Of a DNA stretch of 27,752 bases, positions 1 through 5,934 are shown piece by piece (position 1 is the first letter of the stretch; every line of letters begins with the position of its first letter). The stretch comes from a virus: positions 1 through 27,752 of the IMG/VR virus record IMGVR_UViG_3300046167_000390. One strand, given 5' to 3'. The position numbers were made by a program, and so were the translations under genes. Below the pieces are notes generated by a model. That model did not search any database and had not been told where the DNA came from. It was given only the letters and a program-made list of their open reading frames with translations.

Positions 1-14
1 AGTTGTGTTCGCAT
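1..14 (-). CDS. Start of a gene running off the left edge
   Basis: An ATG sits 18 bases downstream of a strong promoter box (32-39) on the minus strand and opens a frame reading MRTQ before the window ends. Only four codons are visible, so no function can be given. The short leader matches that of the other early promoter near 4.02 kb. The start itself is an inference from that spacing. Confidence 0.35.
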
Positions 15-31
15 AATTGTTATTATTTACA

Positions 32-62
32 CAAATATACAAACTTTTTTATTATAAACAAA
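32..62 (-). promoter_or_regulatory. Bacteroidetes-type promoter at the left edge
   Basis: Read on the minus strand, TATATTTG (32-39) is a perfect match to the Bacteroidetes -7 consensus TAnnTTTG, and TTTG (59-62) lies 19 bases upstream as the -33 box. It sits in the only gap between the nuclease gene ending at 74 and the next gene to the left, pointing into that next gene. Host primary sigma factor use is inferred from the consensus. Confidence 0.65.
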
Positions 63-73
63 TTATAAACAAA
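55..73 (-). repeat. TTTGTTTA doublet over the -33 region
   Basis: Two copies of TTTGTTTA (55-62 and 66-73) are spaced 11 bases start to start, about one helical turn. The downstream copy contains the -33 TTTG. The same doublet with the same 11-base phasing occurs at 4045-4063 before the replication operon, which suggests a shared protein-binding site or UP-like element. Confidence 0.5.
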
Positions 74-487
74 TTATTTTTTAAAATCGTTTATATTAAT
101 TATTGATGCTTGACTTTCATCTAACAAATAACAGGGCTTTAATACTTTCTTTTTTGTCCATAGGGTTGTGTCTGGGCAATACATATCTTTACTCTTTAAG
201 TCCTTTAATTCGTTTAGCCAATACATATAATTACCTTTAGGGTCGTTTACAAAGTATAATGCTATCTTACCTGTTTCTATTAGCTTATCGTACTTGTAAA
301 CCTCTAACATCTTTTCTTTGTAGTATTTTTTTCTAAACTTAAATTCTATTATACACTCTTTGCCTTTTGGTGTCGTGCCTATTGCATCGTAATGCTCAAA
401 ACCCTCTCCTGTGTGCTTTAAGTTCCACCCATCTAAGTTTAATAAGTGTATTACTGCTTGTTCCCATTTGTGTACATCTTTTATCAT
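74..487 (-). CDS. Putative PD-(D/E)XK nuclease-like protein
   Basis: A 137-residue protein. A conserved core reads HYDAIGTTPKGK (32-43) followed by IIEFKFRKK (46-54), giving the D34...E48-x-K50 pattern of the PD-(D/E)XK nuclease fold, with a helix rich in Lys and Tyr after it. I see no extra domain. It is the last gene before the left-edge promoter and overlaps its upstream neighbour by four bases (ATGA), so the two are translationally coupled. The role could be DNA processing in replication or recombination. The nuclease call rests on one motif and could be wrong. Confidence 0.5.
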   Translation of the reverse strand: MIKDVHKWEQAVIHLLNLDGWNLKHTGEGFEHYDAIGTTPKGKECIIEFKFRKKYYKEKMLEVYKYDKLIETGKIALYFVNDPKGNYMYWLNELKDLKSKDMYCPDTTLWTKKKVLKPCYLLDESQASIININDFKK

Positions 488-702
488 TTATTGTATAGTC
501 TATCAATATCCGCTATCCATCGTTTTAATTCTTTGGGTCTGCAACTACACGGCTCATAATATGTGTGATTATAATACTTTGCGTGAAGCGTACATAATAG
601 CTTGTATTGTGGTTTACTTAGTTTCGTTGTAACCTCTGCTTTAAATTGTTCCCATTGTTCTTTGTCTTTTAATTCCATAAGTCTAAATCTATATCGTTCC
701 AC
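484..702 (-). CDS. Small conserved phage protein with CxC motif
   Basis: Up to 72 residues, with no assigned function. The C-terminal part CSCRPKELKRWIADIDRLYN, with its CxC pair and WIxDI stretch, resembles a small family I know from flavobacterial phages. The longest frame starts at 702, but a second ATG at 678 (MELKDKEQ) lies only a few bases before the stop of the upstream gene at 669. That spacing fits the tight coupling elsewhere and may be the true start. The Cys pair could bind metal together with other Cys residues in the protein (position 37), but this is a guess. Confidence 0.6.
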   Translation of the reverse strand: MERYRFRLMELKDKEQWEQFKAEVTTKLSKPQYKLLCTLHAKYYNHTYYEPCSCRPKELKRWIADIDRLYNK

Positions 703-818
703 TCATCTCGTCTTTTGTCACACCCACAATCTTTGCCAAGTGCTTTGCTAATCTTTTTTACAATCCAATGAATACCTGTATAATAAGTAATGTAGTATAC
801 TAAATCCCCTAATCTCAT
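669..818 (-). CDS. MRLGDLVYY-type small protein
   Basis: A 49-residue protein that begins MRLGDLVYYITYYTGIHWIV and continues with KDCGCDKRRDEWN. The pattern of a short hydrophobic N-terminal helix followed by CGCDKRR is a recurrent small protein in flavobacterial phages and cellular prophages; its function is not known to me. Its ATG overlaps the stop of the nuclease gene at 815 (ATGA), so it is coupled to it. The Cys-x-Cys with flanking basic residues suggests metal or nucleic-acid binding, without proof. Confidence 0.75.
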   Translation of the reverse strand: MRLGDLVYYITYYTGIHWIVKKISKALGKDCGCDKRRDEWNDIDLDLWN

Positions 819-1219
819 AATAATTCATTTATTGGTAATATAATTCCTTTACTCGCCATATAATCGCCCCCTTTTTTATCTCGGTTTGTATTTATGTATT
901 TTCTGCATTTATCTTTTAAATCCTTTGTTTTTATAATATATAATTTATCTAAATATATATAATATATATCAGCTTTAGTAGCTGCAATCCCACTCGGTTT
1001 TCCATTACAGGAATACTCTACATAAAAATTCCCTGTTAATTTATATTGTGCATCGCTTTTAACCTCAACACCTATTTGCAGTTCTGGTATATATATATCC
1101 CAATCCAAACAATAACCATCTATTATATATGCTTTAGGATATTTTTGTTGAATATGCAATAACGCTTTCTTCTCATACTGTTTGCCATTTTTTAAATCGT
1201 GCTGAAATTTATTTGTCAT
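815..1219 (-). CDS. PD-(D/E)XK endonuclease, possibly resolvase-like
   Basis: A 134-residue protein. The active-site pattern is clear: D41 in LDWDIYIPE, then E52-V-K54 in IGVEVKSDAQ, followed by a lysine-bearing strand and helix (SGIAATKADIYYIY, 76-89). This arrangement is shared by Hjc-like resolvases and several phage structure-specific nucleases of similar length. It lies between the sigma factor gene, which it overlaps by four bases, and the MRLGDLVYY gene. A role in resolving branched DNA during replication or before packaging is likely but not shown; a homing-type or degradative nuclease is the alternative. Confidence 0.6.
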   Translation of the reverse strand: MTNKFQHDLKNGKQYEKKALLHIQQKYPKAYIIDGYCLDWDIYIPELQIGVEVKSDAQYKLTGNFYVEYSCNGKPSGIAATKADIYYIYLDKLYIIKTKDLKDKCRKYINTNRDKKGGDYMASKGIILPINELL

Positions 1220-1710
1220 AATTTATCTTTTATATGTTTCTTTGCGTTTACATAAGTGTTGTATAATGAATAATAGCTTATGCCTGTTTCCCTACTCAAT
1301 CCTGCTACGCTTTTACCACTTGCGCAAATCTCAAATACCTTTCTATCGTACCAATACATATCGTTTAGTATATTGTCTATTTGATTTTTTTGTTTAGCGT
1401 ATTCTACCTCATCTATTCCTAATTCTTCTATTTGTTGAAGTTCGTTTATTTCTTCTATGTATTCCTTTATTTGTCTTGCTTCTTTTTTATGGGTGTTTAA
1501 GTATATACCCCTTAGCACCTTCCAACAGTAATAAATATTTACATCTTCGTTGTGCCACAGGTCTAAACCCTTATCTACGTCTTGGATAAGCTGTATATAC
1601 ATTTCCTGTACTATATCCTCTGCGGTGCTTTTATTACACCCAAAGGCATAAACAACTCTTAGCCAATCTTGATGGCGTTGATAAGCCACTTCTACAAGAC
1701 TTTTTTTCAT
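1216..1710 (-). CDS. Phage RNA polymerase sigma factor (ECF-like)
   Basis: A 164-residue protein with the two-part layout of group IV sigma factors. Residues about 8-45 resemble region 2, including STAEDIVQEMYIQL (28-41), the counterpart of the AEDxxQExF motif that contacts core polymerase and the -10 element. Residues 124-164 form a region 4 helix-turn-helix (SVAGLSRETGISYYSLYN). The linker (50-115) is rich in Glu and Lys. It overlaps the ATPase gene upstream and the nuclease gene downstream by four bases each. A phage sigma factor would explain why late genes here carry a start-proximal motif unlike the host TAnnTTTG box. An HTH regulator that does not bind polymerase is the alternative. 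Confidence 0.7.
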   Translation of the reverse strand: MKKSLVEVAYQRHQDWLRVVYAFGCNKSTAEDIVQEMYIQLIQDVDKGLDLWHNEDVNIYYCWKVLRGIYLNTHKKEARQIKEYIEEINELQQIEELGIDEVEYAKQKNQIDNILNDMYWYDRKVFEICASGKSVAGLSRETGISYYSLYNTYVNAKKHIKDKL

Positions 1711-2573
1711 TCTAATAATTTCTTTTTAGGTACTACAAAATATTCTAAAGGGTCGTATATCTCGCCAACTACAAAAGGCAATCCAAACTCATTAATACTA
1801 AAGCTAAACGTTTCAAAAGCATAACCCCTTGACCGTTTACAACTTACTGTAACCCATTCTTTGTTTACTGTATTTGCTTCTAATTGTATTTGTGTTTCTG
1901 TTTTCTTTTCTAAAAAACTTCCTAAATGTCCTGTGGGCTTGTCGCTTCCGTAATTGCTATGTATTACTGTAATGATGTGGCAATTAAATTTAGCACTCCA
2001 TTCCATTATTTTCTGAACACATAAATTACTTTCTTCTAAATTGTTTACATCGCTTACCAAATCGGCAATGCCATCTATTATAACAAGTCCATTTTTGTCT
2101 TTATTTTCTTTAAGGATAAATTCTATAAATTGTAGTCTTTGTTTGTAGCTAATTGTACGAAGCGCAAAGGTCTGATAACAACCTACGTCTTTAACGTTTG
2201 CCATATCTATAACTCTTTTAAATACTCTTTGAGAATGCCAATGTCCTTGCTCTGTATCAAAGTGTATTAAACACTTACCCTCTCTATGTCCTTTTATCTT
2301 ACCACCAAAATTGTTTCCACCACTCAAAAATACTGATGCAAGTAGTGATACAAAAAATGTTTTCTTTGTTTTAGGTGGTGCTTGTACAAAGCTAAAGTTC
2401 CCATAAGTTCCTATTGGTATAGGGAACGTTAATTCGCCGCCTTTTGTGTCTATTGTTTTTTCGCCTAAACTCAATGCAGTTGGTGGGTACTCCATAACTT
2501 CGGTAGTGTCTATTGTACACTCGTCTTTTATAAGTTCCATCAGCATATTTTGTGTAGTTTGTTCTTCTGTCAT
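1707..2573 (-). CDS. RecA/DnaB-like P-loop ATPase, putative replicative helicase
   Basis: A 288-residue protein of the RecA-like ATPase superfamily (AAA_25/RepA type). The Walker A loop is APPKTKKT (65-72), preceded by a strand (NFSFVQ). The Walker B strand is GLVIIDGIADL (162-172), and a sensor-like strand ITVIHSNYGS (201-210) follows. The phosphate loop has Pro and Lys where the consensus has Gly, as in some KaiC/RepA-type proteins. The protein is short enough to lack a primase domain. Its position just after the SSB and annealing-like genes and before the sigma factor suggests a helicase or DNA-dependent ATPase in replication. No separate primase or polymerase is visible in the window. Confidence 0.7.
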   Translation of the reverse strand: MTEEQTTQNMLMELIKDECTIDTTEVMEYPPTALSLGEKTIDTKGGELTFPIPIGTYGNFSFVQAPPKTKKTFFVSLLASVFLSGGNNFGGKIKGHREGKCLIHFDTEQGHWHSQRVFKRVIDMANVKDVGCYQTFALRTISYKQRLQFIEFILKENKDKNGLVIIDGIADLVSDVNNLEESNLCVQKIMEWSAKFNCHIITVIHSNYGSDKPTGHLGSFLEKKTETQIQLEANTVNKEWVTVSCKRSRGYAFETFSFSINEFGLPFVVGEIYDPLEYFVVPKKKLLE

Positions 2574-2598
2574 TTCTTTAGTTAGTTATTGTTTTCTA

Positions 2599-2606
2599 TA
2601 AAGGTA
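2599..2606 (-). promoter_or_regulatory. Possible -7 box after the SSB terminator
   Basis: TACCTTTA on the minus strand matches TAnnTTTG at 7 of 8 positions and lies 26 bases before the ATPase start. It directly follows the SSB terminator, where a restart would be expected. No TTG is found at the -33 spacing, so this is a weak candidate. Confidence 0.3.
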
Positions 2607-2607
2607 T

Positions 2608-2630
2608 AAAAAAAGGGGCTAAAAAGCCCC
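2608..2630 (-). terminator. Intrinsic terminator after the SSB gene
   Basis: On the minus strand GGGGCT, a TTTT loop and AGCCCC form a 6-bp GC-rich stem followed by seven T. It begins 17 bases after the SSB stop and precedes the ATPase gene. It would limit read-through from the SSB operon into the helicase, sigma and nuclease genes. Confidence 0.85.
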
Positions 2631-2646
2631 CTTGATTATGAAAAAA

Positions 2647-2952
2647 TTAAAATGGTAGGTCTGCTGCTTCTTCTTTTGGGTGTTCCTGTACAGCTTCCTG
2701 TACTTCTTTTTCAGCGTTTACAATAGTTCCGTTGTTCCAGACAACCTTACCATTGCCTAAATACGTCTTTTGTTTTTTCGCTTCTCGTTCTTCTTGTGTT
2801 TGACTAACATAGATACCTGTGTTGTTTCCGTATCGTGTTTCGTCGTTTACAGACATTGTTAAATTGACGTATACAGCACCATCTTTACCTGCTATAAACT
2901 TCTCTTTTGGTAGTTTGTCCACTCTTAAACTAAAATTAATTAATGCACTCAT
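2647..2952 (-). CDS. ssb: Single-stranded DNA-binding protein
   Basis: A 101-residue protein. The N-terminal part (1-55) has alternating strands like a compact OB fold (INFSLRVDKL, VYVNLTMSVND), then a Glu-rich linker (80-97), and the last four residues are DLPF. An acidic tail ending in Asp-Leu-Pro-Phe is the hallmark of bacterial-type SSBs, where it recruits replication and repair partners. The protein is shorter than cellular SSB, as usual for phage versions. It lies between the annealing-like gene and a strong terminator, so it probably is the last gene of the 4.0-2.6 kb transcript. The OB fold itself is inferred from pattern only. Confidence 0.75.
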   Translation of the reverse strand: MSALINFSLRVDKLPKEKFIAGKDGAVYVNLTMSVNDETRYGNNTGIYVSQTQEEREAKKQKTYLGNGKVVWNNGTIVNAEKEVQEAVQEHPKEEAADLPF

Positions 2953-2964
2953 ATTTATTTGTTT

Positions 2965-3378
2965 TTAAAGGGTTTTATATTCTGTTTTTTGTTTTTTAAA
3001 ACTTTCGCTTTCATCTTCGCCAAATACACCAAGTTCGTAAAATCCTGTTAGTTTAAGGACTGCTCGGCTCATTGCACGTTTTTCTGCCATTTCAGCAACA
3101 TACCAAGAATTAGTATTACCGTCTTTATATGTGTCGCCTTTTAATGCGCTTCCAAAGGTTTCTATGCTTTTACCATCTTTTTCTGCAAGTGCTTTAAATA
3201 CTGCAAAATTTGGCTCACATTTTATAACCTCATAATTTACACTCATTTGTTCAATAGCCATAATTTTATCTATGCCCTGTCTTGTGACGATTGTGTAGTG
3301 ATTGTTTTGGTGTTTAAAAAAATCGTCTTTAGTTAAATTGTACTTTTTGTACAACTCTGTTAGTTTTTGTTTATTCAT
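2965..3378 (-). CDS. Putative recombination protein, ERF/Rad52-like (tentative)
   Basis: A 137-residue protein. The most conserved-looking stretch is WYVAEMAEKRAMSRAVLKLT (92-111), followed by GFYELGVFGEDE. An AEKRAxSRAxLKL helix of this kind recurs in flavobacterial phage proteins and resembles the terminal helix of ERF- and Rad52-like single-strand annealing proteins. The first half carries short strands (VNYEVIKCEP, FAVFKALAE). Its position directly upstream of SSB fits an annealing role, perhaps with the exonuclease gene at 26.3-27.0 kb. I cannot demonstrate the fold; a different DNA-binding role is possible. Confidence 0.45.
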   Translation of the reverse strand: MNKQKLTELYKKYNLTKDDFFKHQNNHYTIVTRQGIDKIMAIEQMSVNYEVIKCEPNFAVFKALAEKDGKSIETFGSALKGDTYKDGNTNSWYVAEMAEKRAMSRAVLKLTGFYELGVFGEDESESFKKQKTEYKTL

Positions 3379-3382
3379 TGTT

Positions 3383-3652
3383 TTAATTTATAATTGTTAT
3401 TATATCCTCTAAATTATATGTGTCTTCAAAAATAGAAATATATTCATCTTCAGAAATATCCTTATATACTTTTTTGTCCTCAACAGGTGTAAAGTTTATT
3501 GAAGTGTACATAGGTTCATTTTTTTCATTAAAATAAAAATCATCTAAATATGCATTACTTACAATACCTATTACTTCTTGTTGAAAGTCATCATATTCAA
3601 CTTTAAAAACTACTTTTAATCCTATTAAATCTTTTAATTTACTTATTGTCAT
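3383..3652 (-). CDS. Hypothetical acidic protein
   Basis: An 89-residue protein with no motif I recognise. It has short predicted strands (LKVVFKVEYDD, SINFTPVEDKK) and an acidic C-terminal part with many Asp, Glu and Ile residues. The strand-rich pattern could be a small beta-barrel. It is coupled to the upstream 46-residue gene by an ATGA overlap and sits four bases upstream of the annealing-like gene, so it belongs to the replication operon. Confidence 0.65.
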   Translation of the reverse strand: MTISKLKDLIGLKVVFKVEYDDFQQEVIGIVSNAYLDDFYFNEKNEPMYTSINFTPVEDKKVYKDISEDEYISIFEDTYNLEDIITIIN

Positions 3653-3789
3653 TGTTCTTTATTTAAATATTCTACTTCTAATATTGCTTCTAAGTATTCT
3701 ACTCTACTTTCTAATGCTTTTACTCTTGCATTTAAATAGTCTATTGTCGTTGGGGTTGCTGCTCGTTTAACGTCCTCGTAATGTGTCAT
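3649..3789 (-). CDS. Small coiled-coil protein
   Basis: A 46-residue protein. Residues about 17-44 (IDYLNARVKALESRVEYLEA and on) form a heptad pattern with Leu and Val at core positions, predicting one short coiled coil that could dimerise. Its stop overlaps the next start (ATGA). It lies two bases downstream of the 66-residue gene in the operon driven by the promoter at 4020-4052. Small proteins of this shape often act as accessory or anti-host factors, but there is no evidence for a particular role. Confidence 0.6.
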   Translation of the reverse strand: MTHYEDVKRAATPTTIDYLNARVKALESRVEYLEAILEVEYLNKEQ

Positions 3790-3791
3790 AG

Positions 3792-3992
3792 CTATTCAGT
3801 AAAGTAATCAAAAGGACTTGAAACATTGCCACAAAAGGTATTTAAGTCCATTATAGTTCCGTACTTTAACTCTGATACAAATTCTACTTCGTCTAAAGCA
3901 TCTGTAATACTCGCTACTAAGTTAGGGTACTGTAAATTCGCTGCGCTTAGCTTGTCCTCATAATAAGGGTGTAATCTGTTTAATAGTGTCAT
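3792..3992 (-). CDS. First gene of replication operon, hypothetical
   Basis: A 66-residue acidic protein (MTLLNRLHPYYEDKL and on), mostly helical by composition, with one Cys and a C-terminal SPFDYFTE. I do not recognise a family. It starts 28 bases from a strong promoter box, so it is the first and probably an abundantly expressed early product. Downstream come a coiled-coil mini-protein, a hypothetical protein, the annealing-like protein and SSB. Confidence 0.65.
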   Translation of the reverse strand: MTLLNRLHPYYEDKLSAANLQYPNLVASITDALDEVEFVSELKYGTIMDLNTFCGNVSSPFDYFTE

Positions 3993-4015
3993 ATTGTTTT
4001 TGTTTTAATTAATGA

Positions 4016-4063
4016 TAAACAAATATAACAAAAAATATTTTTAATAAACAAATTTTAAACAAA
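4016..4063 (-). repeat. Three TTTGTTTA copies around the early promoter
   Basis: TTTGTTTA occurs at 4016-4023, 4045-4052 and 4056-4063. The last two are 11 bases apart and cover the -33 box, exactly as at the left-edge promoter (55-73). The third overlaps the -7 box. The arrangement looks like operator or activator half-sites on one face of the helix. Confidence 0.5.
4020..4052 (-). promoter_or_regulatory. Early promoter of the replication operon
   Basis: On the minus strand TATATTTG (4020-4027) is a perfect TAnnTTTG box, with TTTG (4049-4052) 21 bases upstream. Transcription would begin near 4013, giving a leader of about 20 bases before the gene starting at 3992. It follows a terminator at 4081-4105, so it starts a new unit. 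Confidence 0.7.
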
Positions 4064-4080
4064 CTTTTTTTTTAGAACAC

Positions 4081-4105
4081 AAAAAAACCACCTTTTTATA
4101 GGTGG
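4081..4105 (-). terminator. Intrinsic terminator between NinG and replication operon
   Basis: On the minus strand CCACCT and AGGTGG pair across a 6-base loop and are followed by seven T. It ends transcription coming from the NinG gene or from a possible short RNA start near 4160, just before the promoter of the replication operon. Confidence 0.85.
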
Positions 4106-4160
4106 CTTATTCGTCTGTTAAAAACAGCATTAAAGAAAACAATAACAAACAATTTAGTTG
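4081..4160 (-). ncRNA. Candidate short RNA of about 80 bases
   Basis: TATATTTG (4167-4174, minus strand) is a perfect -7 match placed about 80 bases before a strong terminator, with no convincing open frame between them. The interval contains a small inverted repeat (CTGTT, TTT, AACAG) upstream of the terminator hairpin. A TTG at -33 is missing, which weakens the promoter. The gap may instead just be the 3' end of the NinG transcript. Confidence 0.3.
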
Positions 4161-4220
4161 GTTACTCAAATATACTACTTATTAATGTATTAAATGTAAA
4201 ATGTTTTTAGGACTTATTAA

Positions 4221-4622
4221 CTAAAAGTTTTGTTTGTCTTTTAGTTCCTGTAGTTTAGTCTTGTATTCGTTAAATATTTCTAACCATTCTGGGTCTGTTA
4301 GTTTTAGCACCCCTCTTGACTTTTGCAAAAGTTCCTGTGATAGTTCCTGTCCTAAAGCTATACTATATTCATATTGCCTACCATACTCAAATCTATTACA
4401 CTTCCTACATTGTGCGTGTACGTTCCTTTCATCGTACCTTGTTATTAAGTGTTGTCTACCAATAAAGTGTCCTGCATCTGTTTCTGTGAAGTGTACCCTT
4501 TTATTACAAGATATACAATTACAATATCCTGTATTGTTATCCGCATCTCTACGTCTTATATACTCGTGAAAAGGTTTGTCAATCTTATTCTTCCAATATT
4601 TTAATGTTTTCTTTTTTGCCAT
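4221..4622 (-). CDS. ninG: NinG/Rap-like recombination endonuclease
   Basis: A 133-residue protein of the lambda NinG (Rap) family, which cleaves recombination intermediates such as D-loops and Holliday junctions. Residues 36-39 (CISC) form the first Cys pair. DAGHFIGR (49-56) carries the HNH-type His, and NVHAQCRKCN (67-76) supplies the second CxxC, giving a zinc-bound beta-beta-alpha nuclease core. The helical C-terminal part (100-130) is typical of the family. It stands alone between its own promoter (4758-4788), a leader of about 130 bases, and a terminator (4081-4105). Standalone NinG-like HNH nucleases are common in Bacteroidetes phages. Confidence 0.85.
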   Translation of the reverse strand: MAKKKTLKYWKNKIDKPFHEYIRRRDADNNTGYCNCISCNKRVHFTETDAGHFIGRQHLITRYDERNVHAQCRKCNRFEYGRQYEYSIALGQELSQELLQKSRGVLKLTDPEWLEIFNEYKTKLQELKDKQNF

Positions 4623-4692
4623 TTCGCTATTGAATACACTACAGGTATCTTATATTTATTTATAACTTATTTATTTTTTATTAATTTATTTC

Positions 4693-4734
4693 TCTATTTA
4701 TTTAGAAATATATTTATATCTATATATTTAGAAA
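4693..4734 (-). repeat. Two 16-bp direct repeats in the NinG leader
   Basis: On the minus strand TTTCTAAATATATAGA (4719-4734) and TTTCTAAATAAATAGA (4693-4708) differ at one base and are 26 bases apart. They lie within the very A/T-rich stretch of about 170 bases between the holin and NinG genes, downstream of the promoter. They could be protein-binding sites, iterons of an origin or simple A/T drift. Confidence 0.45.
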
Positions 4735-4757
4735 ACAATTTTTTATAATAAATGGTA

Positions 4758-4788
4758 CAAAGTTATATATTTATTTTGGATAATTCAA
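4758..4788 (-). promoter_or_regulatory. Promoter of the NinG unit
   Basis: On the minus strand TAACTTTG (4758-4765) matches the -7 consensus perfectly, and TTG (4786-4788) lies 20 bases upstream. It begins ten bases after the holin stop. The expected transcript has an untranslated leader of about 130 bases before the NinG start at 4622, unusually long for this genome. Confidence 0.7.
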
Positions 4789-4796
4789 GAAAAAAA

Positions 4797-5279
4797 TTAT
4801 TTTTTCCAATTCTTAGTAATCTTTTCAGCACTTCGCATACCAAAATAACCACCATAAACCAATAATAATAATGAAGAAAGTAAATCAATCCAATTAGGGT
4901 CTATTTTAAAACCTTCTAATGAACTATCTAAGATAATATATACAAATAATGTAGCGGTTAAAAAAGCGAGTGTTAGCGGTCTTATATTGCGTGTTAAATA
5001 GCTGTCTGTTTGGTTATCACTTACCCATCTCTTTGTAGTTTCTTGCATTTCTAACATATCGTACCTAAGTTCCTCTAATAATAGTTCCTTATCCGCTTCT
5101 GATATTTGTGTGCTACCCTCTATTTGTTTTGCAAGGTCTTTTAAACTGTCAATACCTGTTATGCTACCTGCTGCGTCTAATATACTCGGCGCAACGTTTT
5201 TACCTTGTTTTACAAGCCATCTAAGAGCATCGCCTACCCTTGTTGTTCCGTTTCGTTCTTTGTAGCTTTTTTTTGACAT
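4797..5279 (-). CDS. Putative holin (3TM holin-like)
   Basis: A 160-residue protein. The first 85 residues are charged and helical. Two hydrophobic segments follow (about 101-119, PLTLAFLTATLFVYII, and 130-147, WIDLLSSLLLLVYGGYFGMR), with a basic tail. The layout and the RNIRPL sequence before the first segment match the GTA holin/3TM holin family. It directly follows the M15 peptidase gene (three-base gap), the classical lysis cassette order. Holins form membrane lesions that let the endolysin reach the cell wall. A generic membrane protein is the alternative. Confidence 0.65.
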   Translation of the reverse strand: MSKKSYKERNGTTRVGDALRWLVKQGKNVAPSILDAAGSITGIDSLKDLAKQIEGSTQISEADKELLLEELRYDMLEMQETTKRWVSDNQTDSYLTRNIRPLTLAFLTATLFVYIILDSSLEGFKIDPNWIDLLSSLLLLVYGGYFGMRSAEKITKNWKK

Positions 5280-5282
5280 AAT

Positions 5283-5684
5283 TTATTTAGTTGAATAGTC
5301 CCACCTTGCTCTGGTCTTGCGTATGTCGTAATGTACAAAAGTATCATACAAACCTAAACCACCTTGAAGCATTACACCAAAGTCTATTAAATCTTCTATA
5401 ATAGCGTAAACCTCAATAGGTTTTAAACTCTGTATTGTAATATCCGCTGCTTTTCCGTATATATGTTGTGAAGTTTCAGAGCCACCTACGTTGGCGTTAT
5501 GTGGTACGCATCTATAAGCACTATTTATTTTTATAGGTCTACCTACATAATCTCTAAGTATTTGTAATTGTGCTGCAAGTTTTATTACATTCTCGTAAAC
5601 CTCTAAAGGCATACTCGTTTGGTTTTTGCACCTATCACAAGTACCCTTGCATTTAAATTCCTGTCTTTTAAAGTTCTTTGTCAT
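5283..5684 (-). CDS. Endolysin, M15-family peptidase
   Basis: A 133-residue peptidase M15 (VanY/D-Ala-D-Ala carboxypeptidase type) that would cut peptide cross-links of peptidoglycan. The zinc ligands are visible: H74 in SQHIYGKAAD, D81 at the end of the same motif, and H118 in FVHYDIR. An N-terminal Cys cluster (12-19) is family-typical in Bacteroidetes phages. An in-frame start 45 bases further upstream (5729) exists, but I chose MTKNFKRQEF because the upstream small membrane gene ends over this start (5668) and the extra residues are merely the out-of-frame reading of that gene. No signal peptide is seen, so it depends on a holin. Confidence 0.85.
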   Translation of the reverse strand: MTKNFKRQEFKCKGTCDRCKNQTSMPLEVYENVIKLAAQLQILRDYVGRPIKINSAYRCVPHNANVGGSETSQHIYGKAADITIQSLKPIEVYAIIEDLIDFGVMLQGGLGLYDTFVHYDIRKTRARWDYSTK

Positions 5685-5835
5685 TTTTTTTCCTGTGCGT
5701 TTCGTATATTTTTTGAAACGTATATACAATAGAAGCCAATAAAAGAATAATCTTTAGACTATTCTCAACGTGCGTAAAACTTACCCCTAAGCTAATAGCA
5801 TTAAAAAAAGCTATTCTCAAATCTTGTACACTCAT
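5668..5835 (-). CDS. Small membrane protein in the lysis cassette
   Basis: A 55-residue protein with one hydrophobic segment (27-40, SLKIILLLASIVYT) followed by a basic tail (QKIYETHRKKND). Its 3' end overlaps the endolysin start by 17 bases and its start overlaps the upstream mini-gene by four. One-segment proteins of this size beside endolysins often are holin or antiholin partners. That role is inferred from position; the sequence only shows a single-pass membrane protein. Confidence 0.65.
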   Translation of the reverse strand: MSVQDLRIAFFNAISLGVSFTHVENSLKIILLLASIVYTFQKIYETHRKKNDKEL

Positions 5836-5930
5836 AGCATTAACCCTTTTAAAAAGTTATTCCATTTAGCGATTAACCAAAATTGTAACGCTTCTATTTT
5901 ATCTGCTAAGTATCTTAGTCCTTTTACCAT
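5832..5930 (-). CDS. 32-residue mini-protein
   Basis: A short frame (MVKGLRYLADKIEALQFWLI and on) that is amphipathic, basic and rich in aromatic residues. Its stop overlaps the next start as ATGA, and it begins four bases after the preceding gene's stop at 5935, which supports translation. It could be a peripheral membrane peptide of the lysis cassette. At this length the call depends on context alone. Confidence 0.45.
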   Translation of the reverse strand: MVKGLRYLADKIEALQFWLIAKWNNFLKGLML

Positions 5931-5934
5931 TTTA

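Noticed and set aside
1-73. Left-edge TTATAAACAAA copies as CRISPR-like array
   Set aside because: Only two short copies without spacers; they fit a promoter element better.
4234-4569. Plus-strand open frame opposite the NinG gene
   Set aside because: It is the complement of a clear NinG gene with zinc motifs, and it would be the only plus-strand gene in a strictly one-strand genome.
4788-4810. Possible terminator at the holin end
   Set aside because: Only an A/T inverted repeat without a GC stem; it lies within the holin stop and the next promoter.
5685-5729. Longer start for the endolysin (MYIRFKKYTK)
   Set aside because: These 15 codons are the out-of-frame reading of the small membrane protein gene; MTKNFKRQEF fits the peptidase family start.
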